NCBI RefSeq assembly: GCF_011383005.1
Contig: NZ_CP049935.1
Location: forward strand, 744,001-808,000
Direction: 5' to 3'
DNA length: 64,000 nucleotides
Source of the DNA: Phycicoccus sp. HDW14
Lineage (GTDB): Bacteria > Actinomycetota > Actinomycetes > Actinomycetales > Dermatophilaceae
Shown: positions 28,858 to 39,195 of the stretch, piece after piece
Layout of the letters: each line of letters begins with the position of its first letter
How positions within the stretch are numbered: the stretch's first letter is position 1
Position numbers and translations under genes: made by a program
Notes under the pieces: generated by a model
The model's input: only the letters and a program-made list of their open reading frames with translations
What the model was told of the DNA's origin: nothing
Database searches by the model: none

Positions 28858-30813
28858 TCAGGGGCGGGTGAGCCAGAGGGCGGCGTACGGGGGGAGGTGG
28901 ACGTCGCTGCCCCGCCAGGGGAGGGGATCGCCGGTGACGGCGTCGACGGCGTCGGCGAGCCCGAGCTCGTGGACCCGCCAGCCGGGCCAGACCCGCTCCT
29001 CGGGCGTCACGTTGTAGACCCCGGCCATCCGGCCCAGCGGGTGGTCGCGCAGCGTGACGAGGACGCCGGGGTCGTCGACCGGCCCGATGGTCGTCTCGAC
29101 CGACGCGTGCAGGTGGGGGAGCGAGGCCCGGGCCCGCACGAGCGCCACGAGGTCGCCGAACACCCGGCCGGCCACCGTCGACGGGTCGTGCCGCGACGCC
29201 GCCCGCGACCAGTCCAGCCGCGGCCGGTGGGCCCACCGGTTGTCGTCCTCGTGGCCCGGCTCCTGCGCCCATGCGGGGTCGTTCGGCTGGCCGAGCTCGT
29301 CACCGCTCCACAGCACCGGGAGGCCGCCCCAGCCGAGCACGACCGCGTGCGCCAGCCGGAGCGCCGCTGCGGCCTCCTCGACCTCCTCGGGGGCGGCGGA
29401 CTCCTCGGCGGCCTCGAGCCCGATGAGCGAGGCGGCGGTGCCCGAGGTGCGCCGGTCGCCGGTGTAGGGGTTGAACTGGAAGACCAGCCCGCGCGCCGAG
29501 GAGCCCCAGAAGTCGCCCGAGTACCAGTCGGCGAGGAAGTGGCGGTGTCCGTGGCCGGTGACCCCGACCGCCGCCGCGTCCTCGTCCATGATCGCCCAGC
29601 CGATGTCGTCGTGGCAGCGCAGGTAGGTGAGCCACGTCGCGGTCGACGGCTTGCGCGGCAGCGACCCCAGCGCGTGCGCGGCGAGCCGGACGTCGCGCGC
29701 GGCGAGCATCGACCAGACCTGCACCATGAGGCTGTTGTGGTACGCGACGTCGCTGACCTTGCCGGTGTGCTCACCCTGCCCGAGGTAGGCCAGCAGCTTC
29801 GTCGGTGCGACGATGGCCTCGGCCTTGAACGCGACTGCGGGACAAGCCATCCGGGTGACCGCCCGCAGAGCCTGCGTGATGGCGTGCACCTCCGGCTGGC
29901 CCTGGCAGTCGGTGCCGAGGCGCTTCCACATGAAGGCGATGGCGTCGAGGCGCAGCACGTCGACGCCGTGGTTCGCGAGGTCGAGGACGATCTGCGCGTA
30001 CTCGGTGAGCACATCGGGGTTGCCCCAGTTGACGTCCCACTGCCACTCGTTGAAGGTCGTCCAGACCCAGCCGTCGAGGTCGTCGTCCCAGGTGAAGTTG
30101 CCGGGGGCGAAGTCGGGGAACACCTCGGGGAGCGTCCGCTCGTAGGCGTCCGGGAGCCGCCGGTCCGGGAAGACGTGGAAGTACGAGCGGTAGCGCAGCG
30201 TGCCCTCCCGGGCCCGTCGCGCCCACTCGTGCTCGCGGGCCACGTGGTTGAGCACGAGGTCGAGGACGAGGCTCATCCCGCGTTCGTGGAGCGAGTCGGC
30301 GAGCCCGGTGAGGTCGTCCATCGTCCCGAGGTCGGACCGCACCTGCCGGTAGTCGGCGACGGCGTAGCCCCCGTCGTTGTCGCCGTCCCGCGGGCGCAGC
30401 AGGGGCATGAGGTGGAGGTAGGTGACCCCGAGCTCGTCGAGGTAGTCGAGCCGCTCGCCGACGCCGTGCAGGTCCTCGGCGAAGCGCTCGGTGTACGCGG
30501 CGTACCCGACCATCGACGGCTCCTGGAGCCAGTCGGGGCGCAGCATCCTCTGGAGGTCGCGGCGGTGCAGCCGGTCCGGTCGGCGGGCGAAGGCCCGGGC
30601 GGCGAGGGTGACGAGCTCGGCGCCCGTGCGCTCGGCCCGCTCGGCGCCGTAGAGGGCGGTCAGGGACCCGAGGAGGTCGGGCCACCACCGCTCGACGCGG
30701 GCCCGGAACATCTCGGCGCGCTCGCCGCTCCCGAGCGCCGTCGTCACGGCGGGGGCGGGGGCACCGGTGCACTCACGAGGCGCATCCTGCCGGATGTGCG
30801 CAAGCGTTTCCAT
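28858..30813 (-). CDS. Amylosucrase (GH13 alpha-glucan synthase)
   Basis: A 651-residue GH13 enzyme, or 629 if it starts at GTG 30747. It aligns along its length with Neisseria amylosucrase: TYLHLMPLLRPRDGDNDGGYAV, DLVLNHVAREHEWA, the nucleophile in RLDAIAFMWKRLGT, the acid/base Glu in KAEAIV, and LRCHDDIGW with the stabilising Asp. RVSGTAA- and RWAHRPR-type segments are also matched. It would make alpha-1,4-glucan from sucrose. Only the codons before about 30747 look non-homologous, and an operator-like palindrome overlaps ATG 30813, so the downstream GTG may be the true start. No signal peptide is seen. Confidence 0.9.
   Translation of the reverse strand: METLAHIRQDAPRECTGAPAPAVTTALGSGERAEMFRARVERWWPDLLGSLTALYGAERAERTGAELVTLAARAFARRPDRLHRRDLQRMLRPDWLQEPSMVGYAAYTERFAEDLHGVGERLDYLDELGVTYLHLMPLLRPRDGDNDGGYAVADYRQVRSDLGTMDDLTGLADSLHERGMSLVLDLVLNHVAREHEWARRAREGTLRYRSYFHVFPDRRLPDAYERTLPEVFPDFAPGNFTWDDDLDGWVWTTFNEWQWDVNWGNPDVLTEYAQIVLDLANHGVDVLRLDAIAFMWKRLGTDCQGQPEVHAITQALRAVTRMACPAVAFKAEAIVAPTKLLAYLGQGEHTGKVSDVAYHNSLMVQVWSMLAARDVRLAAHALGSLPRKPSTATWLTYLRCHDDIGWAIMDEDAAAVGVTGHGHRHFLADWYSGDFWGSSARGLVFQFNPYTGDRRTSGTAASLIGLEAAEESAAPEEVEEAAAALRLAHAVVLGWGGLPVLWSGDELGQPNDPAWAQEPGHEDDNRWAHRPRLDWSRAASRHDPSTVAGRVFGDLVALVRARASLPHLHASVETTIGPVDDPGVLVTLRDHPLGRMAGVYNVTPEERVWPGWRVHELGLADAVDAVTGDPLPWRGSDVHLPPYAALWLTRP
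30797..30812 (-). promoter_or_regulatory. LacI-family operator-like site at the amylosucrase start
   Basis: On the minus strand the sequence reads TGGAAACGCTTGCGCA, with the central CG and A/T-flanked half-sites of LacI/GalR-family operators. It suggests repression relieved by sugar. No LacI gene is in the window. Confidence 0.45.
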
Positions 30814-30901
30814 GCCATCCCGGGACCGACTTCCCCGAACTCACGGTGGGCACCGACGCCCCTCACAGGTGACGCATAGGGAACGCGCCGATCGTGGGGG
30901 C

Positions 30902-32329
30902 ATGACGACGAGCACGGCGACCCCCGACGAGGTCCTCGCGAGCCCCGGAGAGCGCCGCCGCCCGCCTCGTGCCCTCATCCCGGTGCCCCGCTGGTGGCGG
31001 GACGCGACGGGGGCGGCCGGCTGGGCCGTCCTCCTCGGTGTCGTCGCCCTCTGGGTGCAGGACGGCGGGGTCCAGGACCTCGCGACGTGGTCGGGGTTCT
31101 TCACCTCGACCGGCCGCCTGACGGGCCTCGTCGCCTCGGCGATGCTCCTGCTGCAGGTCCTCCTCATGGCCCGGGTGCCGTGGGTCGAGCAGGCCTGGGG
31201 CCAGGACGAGCTGGCCCGCACGCACCGGCTCGTCGGCTTCACCTCCTTCAACCTCCTGTGGGGGCACATCGCCCTCATCACCCTCGGGTACGCCGCCGCG
31301 AGCCCGCTCGGCATCTGGGGCACGACCTGGGACTTCGTCGTGAACTACCCCGGGATGCTGCTGGCCTGGGCCGGCGTGCTCGCGCTCGTCCTGGTCGTCG
31401 TCACCTCGGTGCGGCGGGCCCGGCGCCGGCTGCGCTACGAGTCCTGGCACCTCATCCACCTCTACGGCTACCTGGGTGCCGGGCTCGTCCTGCCGCACCA
31501 GCTGTGGACCGGGGCCGACTTCCTCGACTCCACGGCGGCCACGGTCTTCTGGTGGGGTCTGTGGGGCACCACCGCGGCGGCCGTCCTCCTCTTCCGCGTC
31601 GGCCTCCCGCTGTGGCGCTCGCTCCGCTCGCCGATCCGGGTGCTCGAGGTGCGAGCCGAGGGCCCCGGCGTCACGAGCGTGACGGTCGGCGGTGACGGCG
31701 TGCGCCACCTCCCGGTGCGCGCCGGCCAGTTCCTCCAGTGGCGCTTCCTCGACGGGCCCGGATGGACCCGCGCCAACCCGTACTCGGTCTCGGCCGCGCC
31801 GGACGGACGGACGCTGCGCTTCACCGCGGCCCACGTCGGTGACGGCTCGGCCCGCCTCGCGGCCCTGCGGCCCGGCACGCGCGTGCTCGTCGAGGGTCCG
31901 TACGGTCGGCTGCACGGCGGCGTCCGCGGCCACCGCAAGGTCCTCCTCATGGGCTCCGGCATCGGCATCACCCCGATGCGGGCCCTCCTCGAGGAGCTGC
32001 CGCAGCGACCGGGCGACGTGACGGTGGTGCACCGGGTCCGCTCGGAGCAGGAGGCCGTGCTCGCCGACGAGATCCGCTCGCTCGCGGCCGCCCGCGGCGC
32101 GCGCTACCTGCTCGTCGAGGGCCACCGCATCCCCGGCCGCGACAGCTGGCTGCCCCGGCAGGCCGCCCACCTCACCGACGACGAGGCGCTGCGCCAGGTG
32201 CTGCCCTACATCGCCGAGCACGACGTCTACGTCTGCGGCTCCGACGGCTGGATGGACGCCGTGCGCACCGCGGCCCTGCGCGCCGGCGTGGCCGCCGACG
32301 CCGTGCACCTCGAGCGCTTCGCCTACTGA
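30902..32329 (+). CDS. Ferric reductase-like transmembrane/FAD-NAD(P)H oxidoreductase
   Basis: A 475-residue membrane flavocytochrome-like protein. About six membrane segments span residues 35-235. Histidines suited to b-haem ligation include those in ARTHRLVGFTSFNLLWGH and WHLIHLYGYLG. The FAD module follows (RANPYSVSAAPDGRTLRFT), then a NAD(P) module (LLMGSGIGITPMRALLEEL ... VYVCGSDGWMD). It likely moves electrons from cytosolic NAD(P)H across the membrane to the FMN-binding partner encoded next. GATCGT lies six bases before ATG 30902. Confidence 0.87.
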   Translation: MTTSTATPDEVLASPGERRRPPRALIPVPRWWRDATGAAGWAVLLGVVALWVQDGGVQDLATWSGFFTSTGRLTGLVASAMLLLQVLLMARVPWVEQAWGQDELARTHRLVGFTSFNLLWGHIALITLGYAAASPLGIWGTTWDFVVNYPGMLLAWAGVLALVLVVVTSVRRARRRLRYESWHLIHLYGYLGAGLVLPHQLWTGADFLDSTAATVFWWGLWGTTAAAVLLFRVGLPLWRSLRSPIRVLEVRAEGPGVTSVTVGGDGVRHLPVRAGQFLQWRFLDGPGWTRANPYSVSAAPDGRTLRFTAAHVGDGSARLAALRPGTRVLVEGPYGRLHGGVRGHRKVLLMGSGIGITPMRALLEELPQRPGDVTVVHRVRSEQEAVLADEIRSLAAARGARYLLVEGHRIPGRDSWLPRQAAHLTDDEALRQVLPYIAEHDVYVCGSDGWMDAVRTAALRAGVAADAVHLERFAY

Positions 32330-32355
32330 CCGCACGACCCGACAAGGACTCTCCG

Positions 32356-32898
32356 ATGCGACGGATCACGACCTGGCTGCTGAGCACGCTCTCTGCGCTG
32401 GTCCTCCTCTTCAGCTACCACACGTCGACGAACTCGGGCAGCGCGACCGCCGTCGCCACCGGGTCGGCCGACGCCGCGGCCAACGGCTCGACGGACTCCG
32501 GGTCGAGCGGTTCGGCCGACTCCGGGACCGACTCGGGGACCGACTCCGGGTCGGCGGCGACCCCGACGCCCACCCCGTCCGCGGACGCCGGCTCGGGAGG
32601 CTCCTCGGGCAGCTCGTCGTCCTCCGGCACCTTCACCGGCGACGCCGTGCAGACCCGCTACGGCCCGGTGCAGGTCGAGATCACGGTGAAGAACGGCAAG
32701 ATCACGAAGTCGGTCGTCACCCAGGTGCCGTGGAACGACCACAAGGACCAGGAGATCAACTCCTACGCCGTGCCGATCCTCAACGACGAGGCCGTGCAGG
32801 CCCAGAGCGCGGGCATCGACATGGTCTCCGGCGCGACCTTCACCTCCGACGCGTACATCCAGTCGCTGCAGTCCGCGATCGACCAGGCCAACCTGTGA
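32356..32898 (+). CDS. Secreted FMN-binding protein, predicted flavinylated
   Basis: A 180-residue protein with an N-terminal signal/anchor (TTWLLSTLSALVLLFSY), a Ser/Thr/Asp/Gly-rich linker with SADSGTDSGTDSGS repeats (about residues 25-95), then an FMN_bind domain. The flavinylation motif is VSGATFTSDAY; the target threonine is about residue 161. ApbE, the transferase, is encoded next and overlaps by 4 bp. It is an extracytosolic electron carrier with covalent FMN, by family knowledge. Confidence 0.88.
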   Translation: MRRITTWLLSTLSALVLLFSYHTSTNSGSATAVATGSADAAANGSTDSGSSGSADSGTDSGTDSGSAATPTPTPSADAGSGGSSGSSSSSGTFTGDAVQTRYGPVQVEITVKNGKITKSVVTQVPWNDHKDQEINSYAVPILNDEAVQAQSAGIDMVSGATFTSDAYIQSLQSAIDQANL

Positions 32899-33674
32899 TC
32901 ACCGCCGAGATCCCCGTGACGCCCGCTGCGCCGCCCCCGCCCGTGCTGGCCAGGCGCGCTTGGGTCGAGCACGTGATGGGGACGGCCGTCAGCGTCCACG
33001 TGCGGGCCGTCGAGCCCACCCGGCCCGACCTCGAGGCGGCGGTGGCCCGCGTCTTCGCCCACCTGCACAAGGTCGACGCGGTGCTCTCGACGTGGCGCGC
33101 CGACAGCGACCTCCTGCGCCTGCAGCACCGCGAGACCGAGGACGTCCACGCCTGGGTCGCCGACGTCACCGAGCTGGCCCTCGAGGCGGAGGAGCGCACC
33201 GACGGGCTGTTCCGGGCCTGGCGCTCGCGCGCGGGCGGCCGACCCGTCTTCGACCCCACCGGGCTCGTCAAGGGCTGGGCCGTGGCCGGCGCGGCCGCCC
33301 ACCTCGAGGTGGTGCCCGAGGTCGCCTTCAGCATCGGCGCGGGCGGGGACGTCGTCGTCGGGGCCGGACGCGGACCGACGGCCGCCGCCCCCACGTGGCG
33401 GATCGGGCTCGAGGACCTGACCACCCCGGGGCGCGTCGCCGACGTCGTGTCCGTGCGGCGGGGCGCCGTGGCGACCTCGGGTGCGGCCGCTCGCGGCGGG
33501 CACGTCGTCGACCCGCGCACCGGCCGCCCGGTCGTCCGCCCCGGGTCGACCACCGTCATCGGACCCGACCTGCTGTGGGCGGACGTCTGGGCCACGGCCG
33601 CGTGGGTCGACCCCGAGCGGGTGGCGGCCCTGCTCCCCGAGCGCGACCCGGGGTACCGCCTCGTCGTCCTGTGA
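32895..33674 (+). CDS. apbE: FAD:protein FMN transferase (ApbE family)
   Basis: A 259-residue transferase that moves FMN from FAD to a Thr of a partner protein. Conserved blocks are WVEHVMGTAVSVHV, FDPTGLVKGWAV, FSIGAGGDVVV and the metal-binding Asp/Ala segment ADVWATAAWVDPE. GTG 32895 overlaps the FMN-binding gene stop (GTGA). No signal peptide is evident, so the site of transfer is unclear. The gene closes the three-gene flavinylation operon. Confidence 0.92.
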   Translation: MITAEIPVTPAAPPPPVLARRAWVEHVMGTAVSVHVRAVEPTRPDLEAAVARVFAHLHKVDAVLSTWRADSDLLRLQHRETEDVHAWVADVTELALEAEERTDGLFRAWRSRAGGRPVFDPTGLVKGWAVAGAAAHLEVVPEVAFSIGAGGDVVVGAGRGPTAAAPTWRIGLEDLTTPGRVADVVSVRRGAVATSGAAARGGHVVDPRTGRPVVRPGSTTVIGPDLLWADVWATAAWVDPERVAALLPERDPGYRLVVL

Positions 33675-33707
33675 GGCCGGACCCACCGGGGTCGGGACGC
33701 CGCGTGG

Positions 33708-33727
33708 CAGGGCCCGATCGGGCCCTG
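33708..33727 (+). terminator. Perfect 20-bp palindrome after apbE
   Basis: CAGGGCCCGATCGGGCCCTG begins 34 bases after the apbE stop and can form a nine-pair GC stem. It is a probable terminator of the flavinylation operon; no T-run follows. Confidence 0.55.
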
Positions 33728-33748
33728 TCGGGCGCCCGTGCGCGCTGC

Positions 33749-34107
33749 TAGTCTCGACGGGTTCCGCCGAGCTTCAGCAGGGGAACTCGGCACGCACGAC
33801 CAGAGCGGTGCCATGACTCGACCGCAGGGGACCGGACCCGGGGGCGCGACCCGCCTCGAGCCGGTGGCTGCACCTCGTCCCGTCGACCCCTGCGTGCTCC
33901 CCGTGCCGTCTCCCGGTCCGCCACCGAGTCGCGGCGCTCCCTCCTGACCCAGCGGGTGCGTGCCGCGGCGCGTGCCCGTTCGGCCCGAACCGCTCCCCAC
34001 GTGGGGGTGGGCGGGTCGGTGGATGCCGGGGCGGCGGTGGCCGGCGCGAGAGCGTGGGTCGCCTTCCCTCTGTGCCTCCCGGCGTCCGCGGGCGCCGCCC
34101 CACGGTG
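33749..34107 (+). other. Gene-poor stretch with a -10 motif, structured leader and possible N-terminal gene remnant
   Basis: The 480 bases between apbE and the DUF255 gene hold no complete recognisable gene. TAGTCT at 33749-33754 resembles a -10. A hairpin GCCGAG...CTCGGC (about 33772-33797) follows, then ATG 33813. If one G is added in a G run near 33840, the ATG frame runs to 34107. It would encode about 98 residues with SRRSLLTQRVRAAARARSAR and a hydrophobic stretch AGAAVAGARAWVAFPLCLP, like the start of a secreted cell-wall hydrolase without its catalytic part. This is speculative. Confidence 0.25.
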
Positions 34108-34133
34108 AGGCCGTAACCCTCCCGTGGGGCGGT
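34096..34133. terminator. Eleven-pair stem between convergent units
   Basis: CCGCCCCACGG (34096-34106) and CCGTGGGGCGG (34123-34133) pair perfectly around a 16-base loop, 24 bases beyond the end of the minus-strand DUF255 gene. It could terminate transcription from either side. Confidence 0.5.
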
Positions 34134-34157
34134 CCCGAGGTCCCCCGGTGCGCGGGG

Positions 34158-36149
<1,992 letters not shown>

Positions 36150-36311
36150 CGACCCACCGTACGAGAGGCCTGCCCTCGGTCGTGCGGGCAGCATCGCCCA
36201 TCCGACCAATCCGGCGGGGCGGGTGGCTCCGAACACGCTCTACCCCGTGCGGTCCGATCCCCCCTGCGGCACGACGACGTGCCTGGTCGGACCACCAGGA
36301 AGGACAGCTCG

Positions 36312-38660
36312 ATGACGACTGCCCACGACGCCCGCCCCCTGCCGCCCTCGGACGGTGCACCACCGCCCGACCGGGTCGGCGTGCGACGCCGCAGCCTCAT
36401 CGGCTGGGTCCTCGCCGGAGGAACGCTCGCCGTGGCCGCCGACCTGTCGGTGGGCGCCGAGCCCGCCGCGGCCGCCGTGCCCAGCCCGCCGCAGGTCCCC
36501 GAGCTCTACGACCTCGGCGACCTGCAGACCCACTCGGCGCTGCCGACCTCGCAGCTGATCCGCATCGACCTCGACGAGGACGGCGTCGCGCACTTCGCGA
36601 TCCCGCGGATGGAGGTCGGGCAGGGCATCACGACGGCCGCGGCCATGCTCATCGCCGAGGAGCTGGACCTGCCCCTCGACAAGGTCCGCGTGACGCTCGC
36701 CAAGGCCCGGCCGGAGCTGGTGTTCAACCAGCTGACGGGCGGCTCGAACACCATGCAGTCGATGTTCACCCCGATCCGGGTGGCCGCCGCGACGGCGAAG
36801 GGCGCGCTGCTGCGGGCCGCCGCGACCGAGCTCGGCGCCCAGGTGTCGGCACTCGTCGCCAAGGCCGGTGTCGTGACCGGCCCGACCGGCACGAGCCTCA
36901 CCTACGGCCAGCTGGCCACCCTCGCCGCGAGCGCCGAGGACGTCGCGGTCGAGGTGTCGCTCACCCCGCGGAGCGAGTTCTCGGTCATCGGGACGTCGCG
37001 CAACCGGGAGGACGCGCTGGCCGCCGTGACCGGGCGCAAGCAGTTCACGATGGACCTCGAGGTCGAGGGCGCGCTGCCGACGATGGTCTGCCGGCCGCCG
37101 ACGCTCAACGGCTCGCCGCGCTCCGTGCGCAACGAGGCCGCCGTCCGGGGGATGCCCGGCGTCACCGACGTCGCGCTCGTCGGCACGGGTGTTGCCGTGC
37201 GCGCCGCGACCTTCGGTCAGTGCATCGACGCCGTCCGGGCGCTCGACGTCGACTGGAAGGGCGGCTCGGTCGAGGGGGAGTCCGACGAGTCGGTCCTCGC
37301 GGAGCTCAAGCGGGCCGAGCTGCCGATGGTCGTGCCGAAGGTGCCGATCCTCGCCAGCACCCTCGACCTGCGCGTCGAGTTCATGTTCCGCAGTAGCGCT
37401 GCGCTGGAACCGAACTGCGCCATCGCGGACGTCCGCTCGGACCGCGCGACGGTCTGGGCTGGGCTCAAGGCCCCGATCGTCGCCCAGCGTGACATCGCCA
37501 AGGCGGTCGGGCTACCGGTCGGGAAGGTCGAGGTCAACGTCGTCACCGGCGGAGGGTCGTTCGGGCACAAGCTGTTCGGTGACGCGGCCACCGAGGCGGC
37601 AGTCATCTCGAAGGCGATGGGCAAGCCGGTCAAGCTGATGTGGCACCGCGCCGACGAGCCCCGCCAGGGTCGGGTGCACCCGATGGCCACGTCGCGGGTG
37701 CGGGCGACGATGCTCGCCGGTCAGGTGCTCACGTTCGAGCAGCGACACACGAGCGTCGTCACCGACTTCGGCCACGGGCTGGGGGAGCGGCTCACCGCGC
37801 TCGTCGCCGAGCTGCCGGCGAACCTCGGCGGTCTCGGTCTCTCGCAGTCGATCTTCACCCTGACCCAGGAGCTGCCCTACAACTTCGGGGTCGTCACCCA
37901 GCTGCTCAACGAGGTCGACACCCGGTTCAACACCGGGAGCATGCGCAACATCTACAGCCCGGACGTGGCGTGCGCCAACGAGCTGGCCGTCGACCAGATC
38001 GCCAAGCGGCTCGGCAAGGACCCCTACGCGTTCCGGATGTCCTTCCTCAAGAGCGCGAAGGCCAAGCGGTGCCTCGAGGCGGTCGCGAAGGCCGGTGGCT
38101 GGGGTCGGTCGCTGCCGCAGGGTGTGACGCAGGGCATCGCCGTGCACACCGAGTACAAGGGCGCGACAGCGGTTCTCGTCGAGCTCGACACCCGGCCCGA
38201 GACGGTGAACCGGAAGATCCGCGACGCCGTCACCGGCCCGCGCGTCACGAAGGCGGTCATCGCCGTCGACGCCGGGCTCGTCGTCAACCCGCGCGGCCTC
38301 GAGGCCCAGATGATGGGTGGCGTCGCCGACGGCATCGCGCTCGCGCTGACGAGCAGCAACCACCTGGAGGACGGCCACTTCCTCGAGGCGAGCTGGGACA
38401 ACTACTTCTACACGCGGCAGTGGAACGTCCCGCCGGAGTTCCGGTGCATCGTCATGCCGTCCGACGAGGAGCTGCCCGGCGGCGCCGGCGAGGCGGGGGT
38501 GGCGGCCTCGGTCGCCGCCGTGGCCTGCGCCTACGCCCGGGCGACGGGGAAGGTCCCGACCCGCTTCCCGGTCAACCACGGGACGGTCTCGTTCACCCCG
38601 AAGTCCTTCGTCCCGCCCGTCCCGGAGTCCCCGGTCGACGGCCTGTCGTACGTCTCCTGA
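36312..38660 (+). CDS. Molybdenum hydroxylase large subunit (IorB/CoxL-like), Tat-exported
   Basis: A 782-residue xanthine-oxidase-family subunit that binds the molybdopterin cytosine dinucleotide cofactor. The N-terminus has a twin-arginine signal (VRRRSLIGWVLAGGTLAVAADL), so it works outside the membrane. MEVGQGITTAAAMLIAEEL, GGGSFGHKLFGDAATEAA and the catalytic Glu in GGAGEAGVAAS (about residue 726) identify the isoquinoline 1-oxidoreductase/aldehyde dehydrogenase branch. AGGAAGGACAG precedes ATG 36312. The small [2Fe-2S] subunit follows after 10 bp. No FAD subunit and no cofactor chaperone are nearby. The substrate is unknown. Confidence 0.9.
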   Translation: MTTAHDARPLPPSDGAPPPDRVGVRRRSLIGWVLAGGTLAVAADLSVGAEPAAAAVPSPPQVPELYDLGDLQTHSALPTSQLIRIDLDEDGVAHFAIPRMEVGQGITTAAAMLIAEELDLPLDKVRVTLAKARPELVFNQLTGGSNTMQSMFTPIRVAAATAKGALLRAAATELGAQVSALVAKAGVVTGPTGTSLTYGQLATLAASAEDVAVEVSLTPRSEFSVIGTSRNREDALAAVTGRKQFTMDLEVEGALPTMVCRPPTLNGSPRSVRNEAAVRGMPGVTDVALVGTGVAVRAATFGQCIDAVRALDVDWKGGSVEGESDESVLAELKRAELPMVVPKVPILASTLDLRVEFMFRSSAALEPNCAIADVRSDRATVWAGLKAPIVAQRDIAKAVGLPVGKVEVNVVTGGGSFGHKLFGDAATEAAVISKAMGKPVKLMWHRADEPRQGRVHPMATSRVRATMLAGQVLTFEQRHTSVVTDFGHGLGERLTALVAELPANLGGLGLSQSIFTLTQELPYNFGVVTQLLNEVDTRFNTGSMRNIYSPDVACANELAVDQIAKRLGKDPYAFRMSFLKSAKAKRCLEAVAKAGGWGRSLPQGVTQGIAVHTEYKGATAVLVELDTRPETVNRKIRDAVTGPRVTKAVIAVDAGLVVNPRGLEAQMMGGVADGIALALTSSNHLEDGHFLEASWDNYFYTRQWNVPPEFRCIVMPSDEELPGGAGEAGVAASVAAVACAYARATGKVPTRFPVNHGTVSFTPKSFVPPVPESPVDGLSYVS

Positions 38661-38670
38661 GGAGCCAGCC

Positions 38671-39147
38671 ATGCCCCAGCACACCTTCACCGTCAACGGC
38701 GAACGGGTCACGGTCGACGTGGCTGACGACGTCCGCCTCCTCTGGGTCCTGCGCGACGTCCTGAAGATCACCGGCCCGAAGTACGGGTGCGGGATCAACG
38801 TCTGCAAGGCCTGCACCTCCCACGTCAACGGCAAGGCCTTCAACCCGTGCTCGGTCCCCGTGTCCGACCTCGGCCCCGACGACGAGGTGACGACCATCGA
38901 GGGCCTGCCCGACACGGTCGACGCCGAGCTGCACCCGATGCAGGAGGCCTGGCTCGAGCGCGACGTCGCCCAGTGCGGCTACTGCCAGCCCGGCCAGATC
39001 ATGGCGGCCGTCGCGCTCGTGAAGAAGGTTCGCGCCGAGGGCCGTTCGATCACGGACGCGGACCTCGACGGCATCCGGAACATCTGCCGCTGCGGCACCT
39101 ACACCCGCATCCGGGAGGCCATCAGGGAGGGGGCCTCCCGGATGTGA
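38671..39147 (+). CDS. [2Fe-2S] small subunit of the molybdenum hydroxylase (IorA-like)
   Basis: A 158-residue protein. The plant-type ferredoxin cluster is CGINVCKAC...NPC near residues 48-70, and the alpha-helical second cluster is QCGYCQPGQ with CRCGTYTRIREAI. All eight cysteines expected are present. It passes electrons from the Mo centre of the preceding subunit. It lacks its own signal peptide, so it is probably exported as a complex with the Tat-tagged large subunit (inference). Confidence 0.94.
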   Translation: MPQHTFTVNGERVTVDVADDVRLLWVLRDVLKITGPKYGCGINVCKACTSHVNGKAFNPCSVPVSDLGPDDEVTTIEGLPDTVDAELHPMQEAWLERDVAQCGYCQPGQIMAAVALVKKVRAEGRSITDADLDGIRNICRCGTYTRIREAIREGASRM

Positions 39148-39195
39148 CCGACGCCGCGGGCCGTGTCGTCACTGGGAGGGCGGCGCGGCCCGCGG

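Noticed and set aside
33763-33900. A c-di-AMP (ydaO) riboswitch in the leader after apbE
   Set aside because: The GCCGAG...GGGGAAC...CTCGGC start is suggestive, but the conserved 3' blocks expected for the class are not found, so no riboswitch is called.
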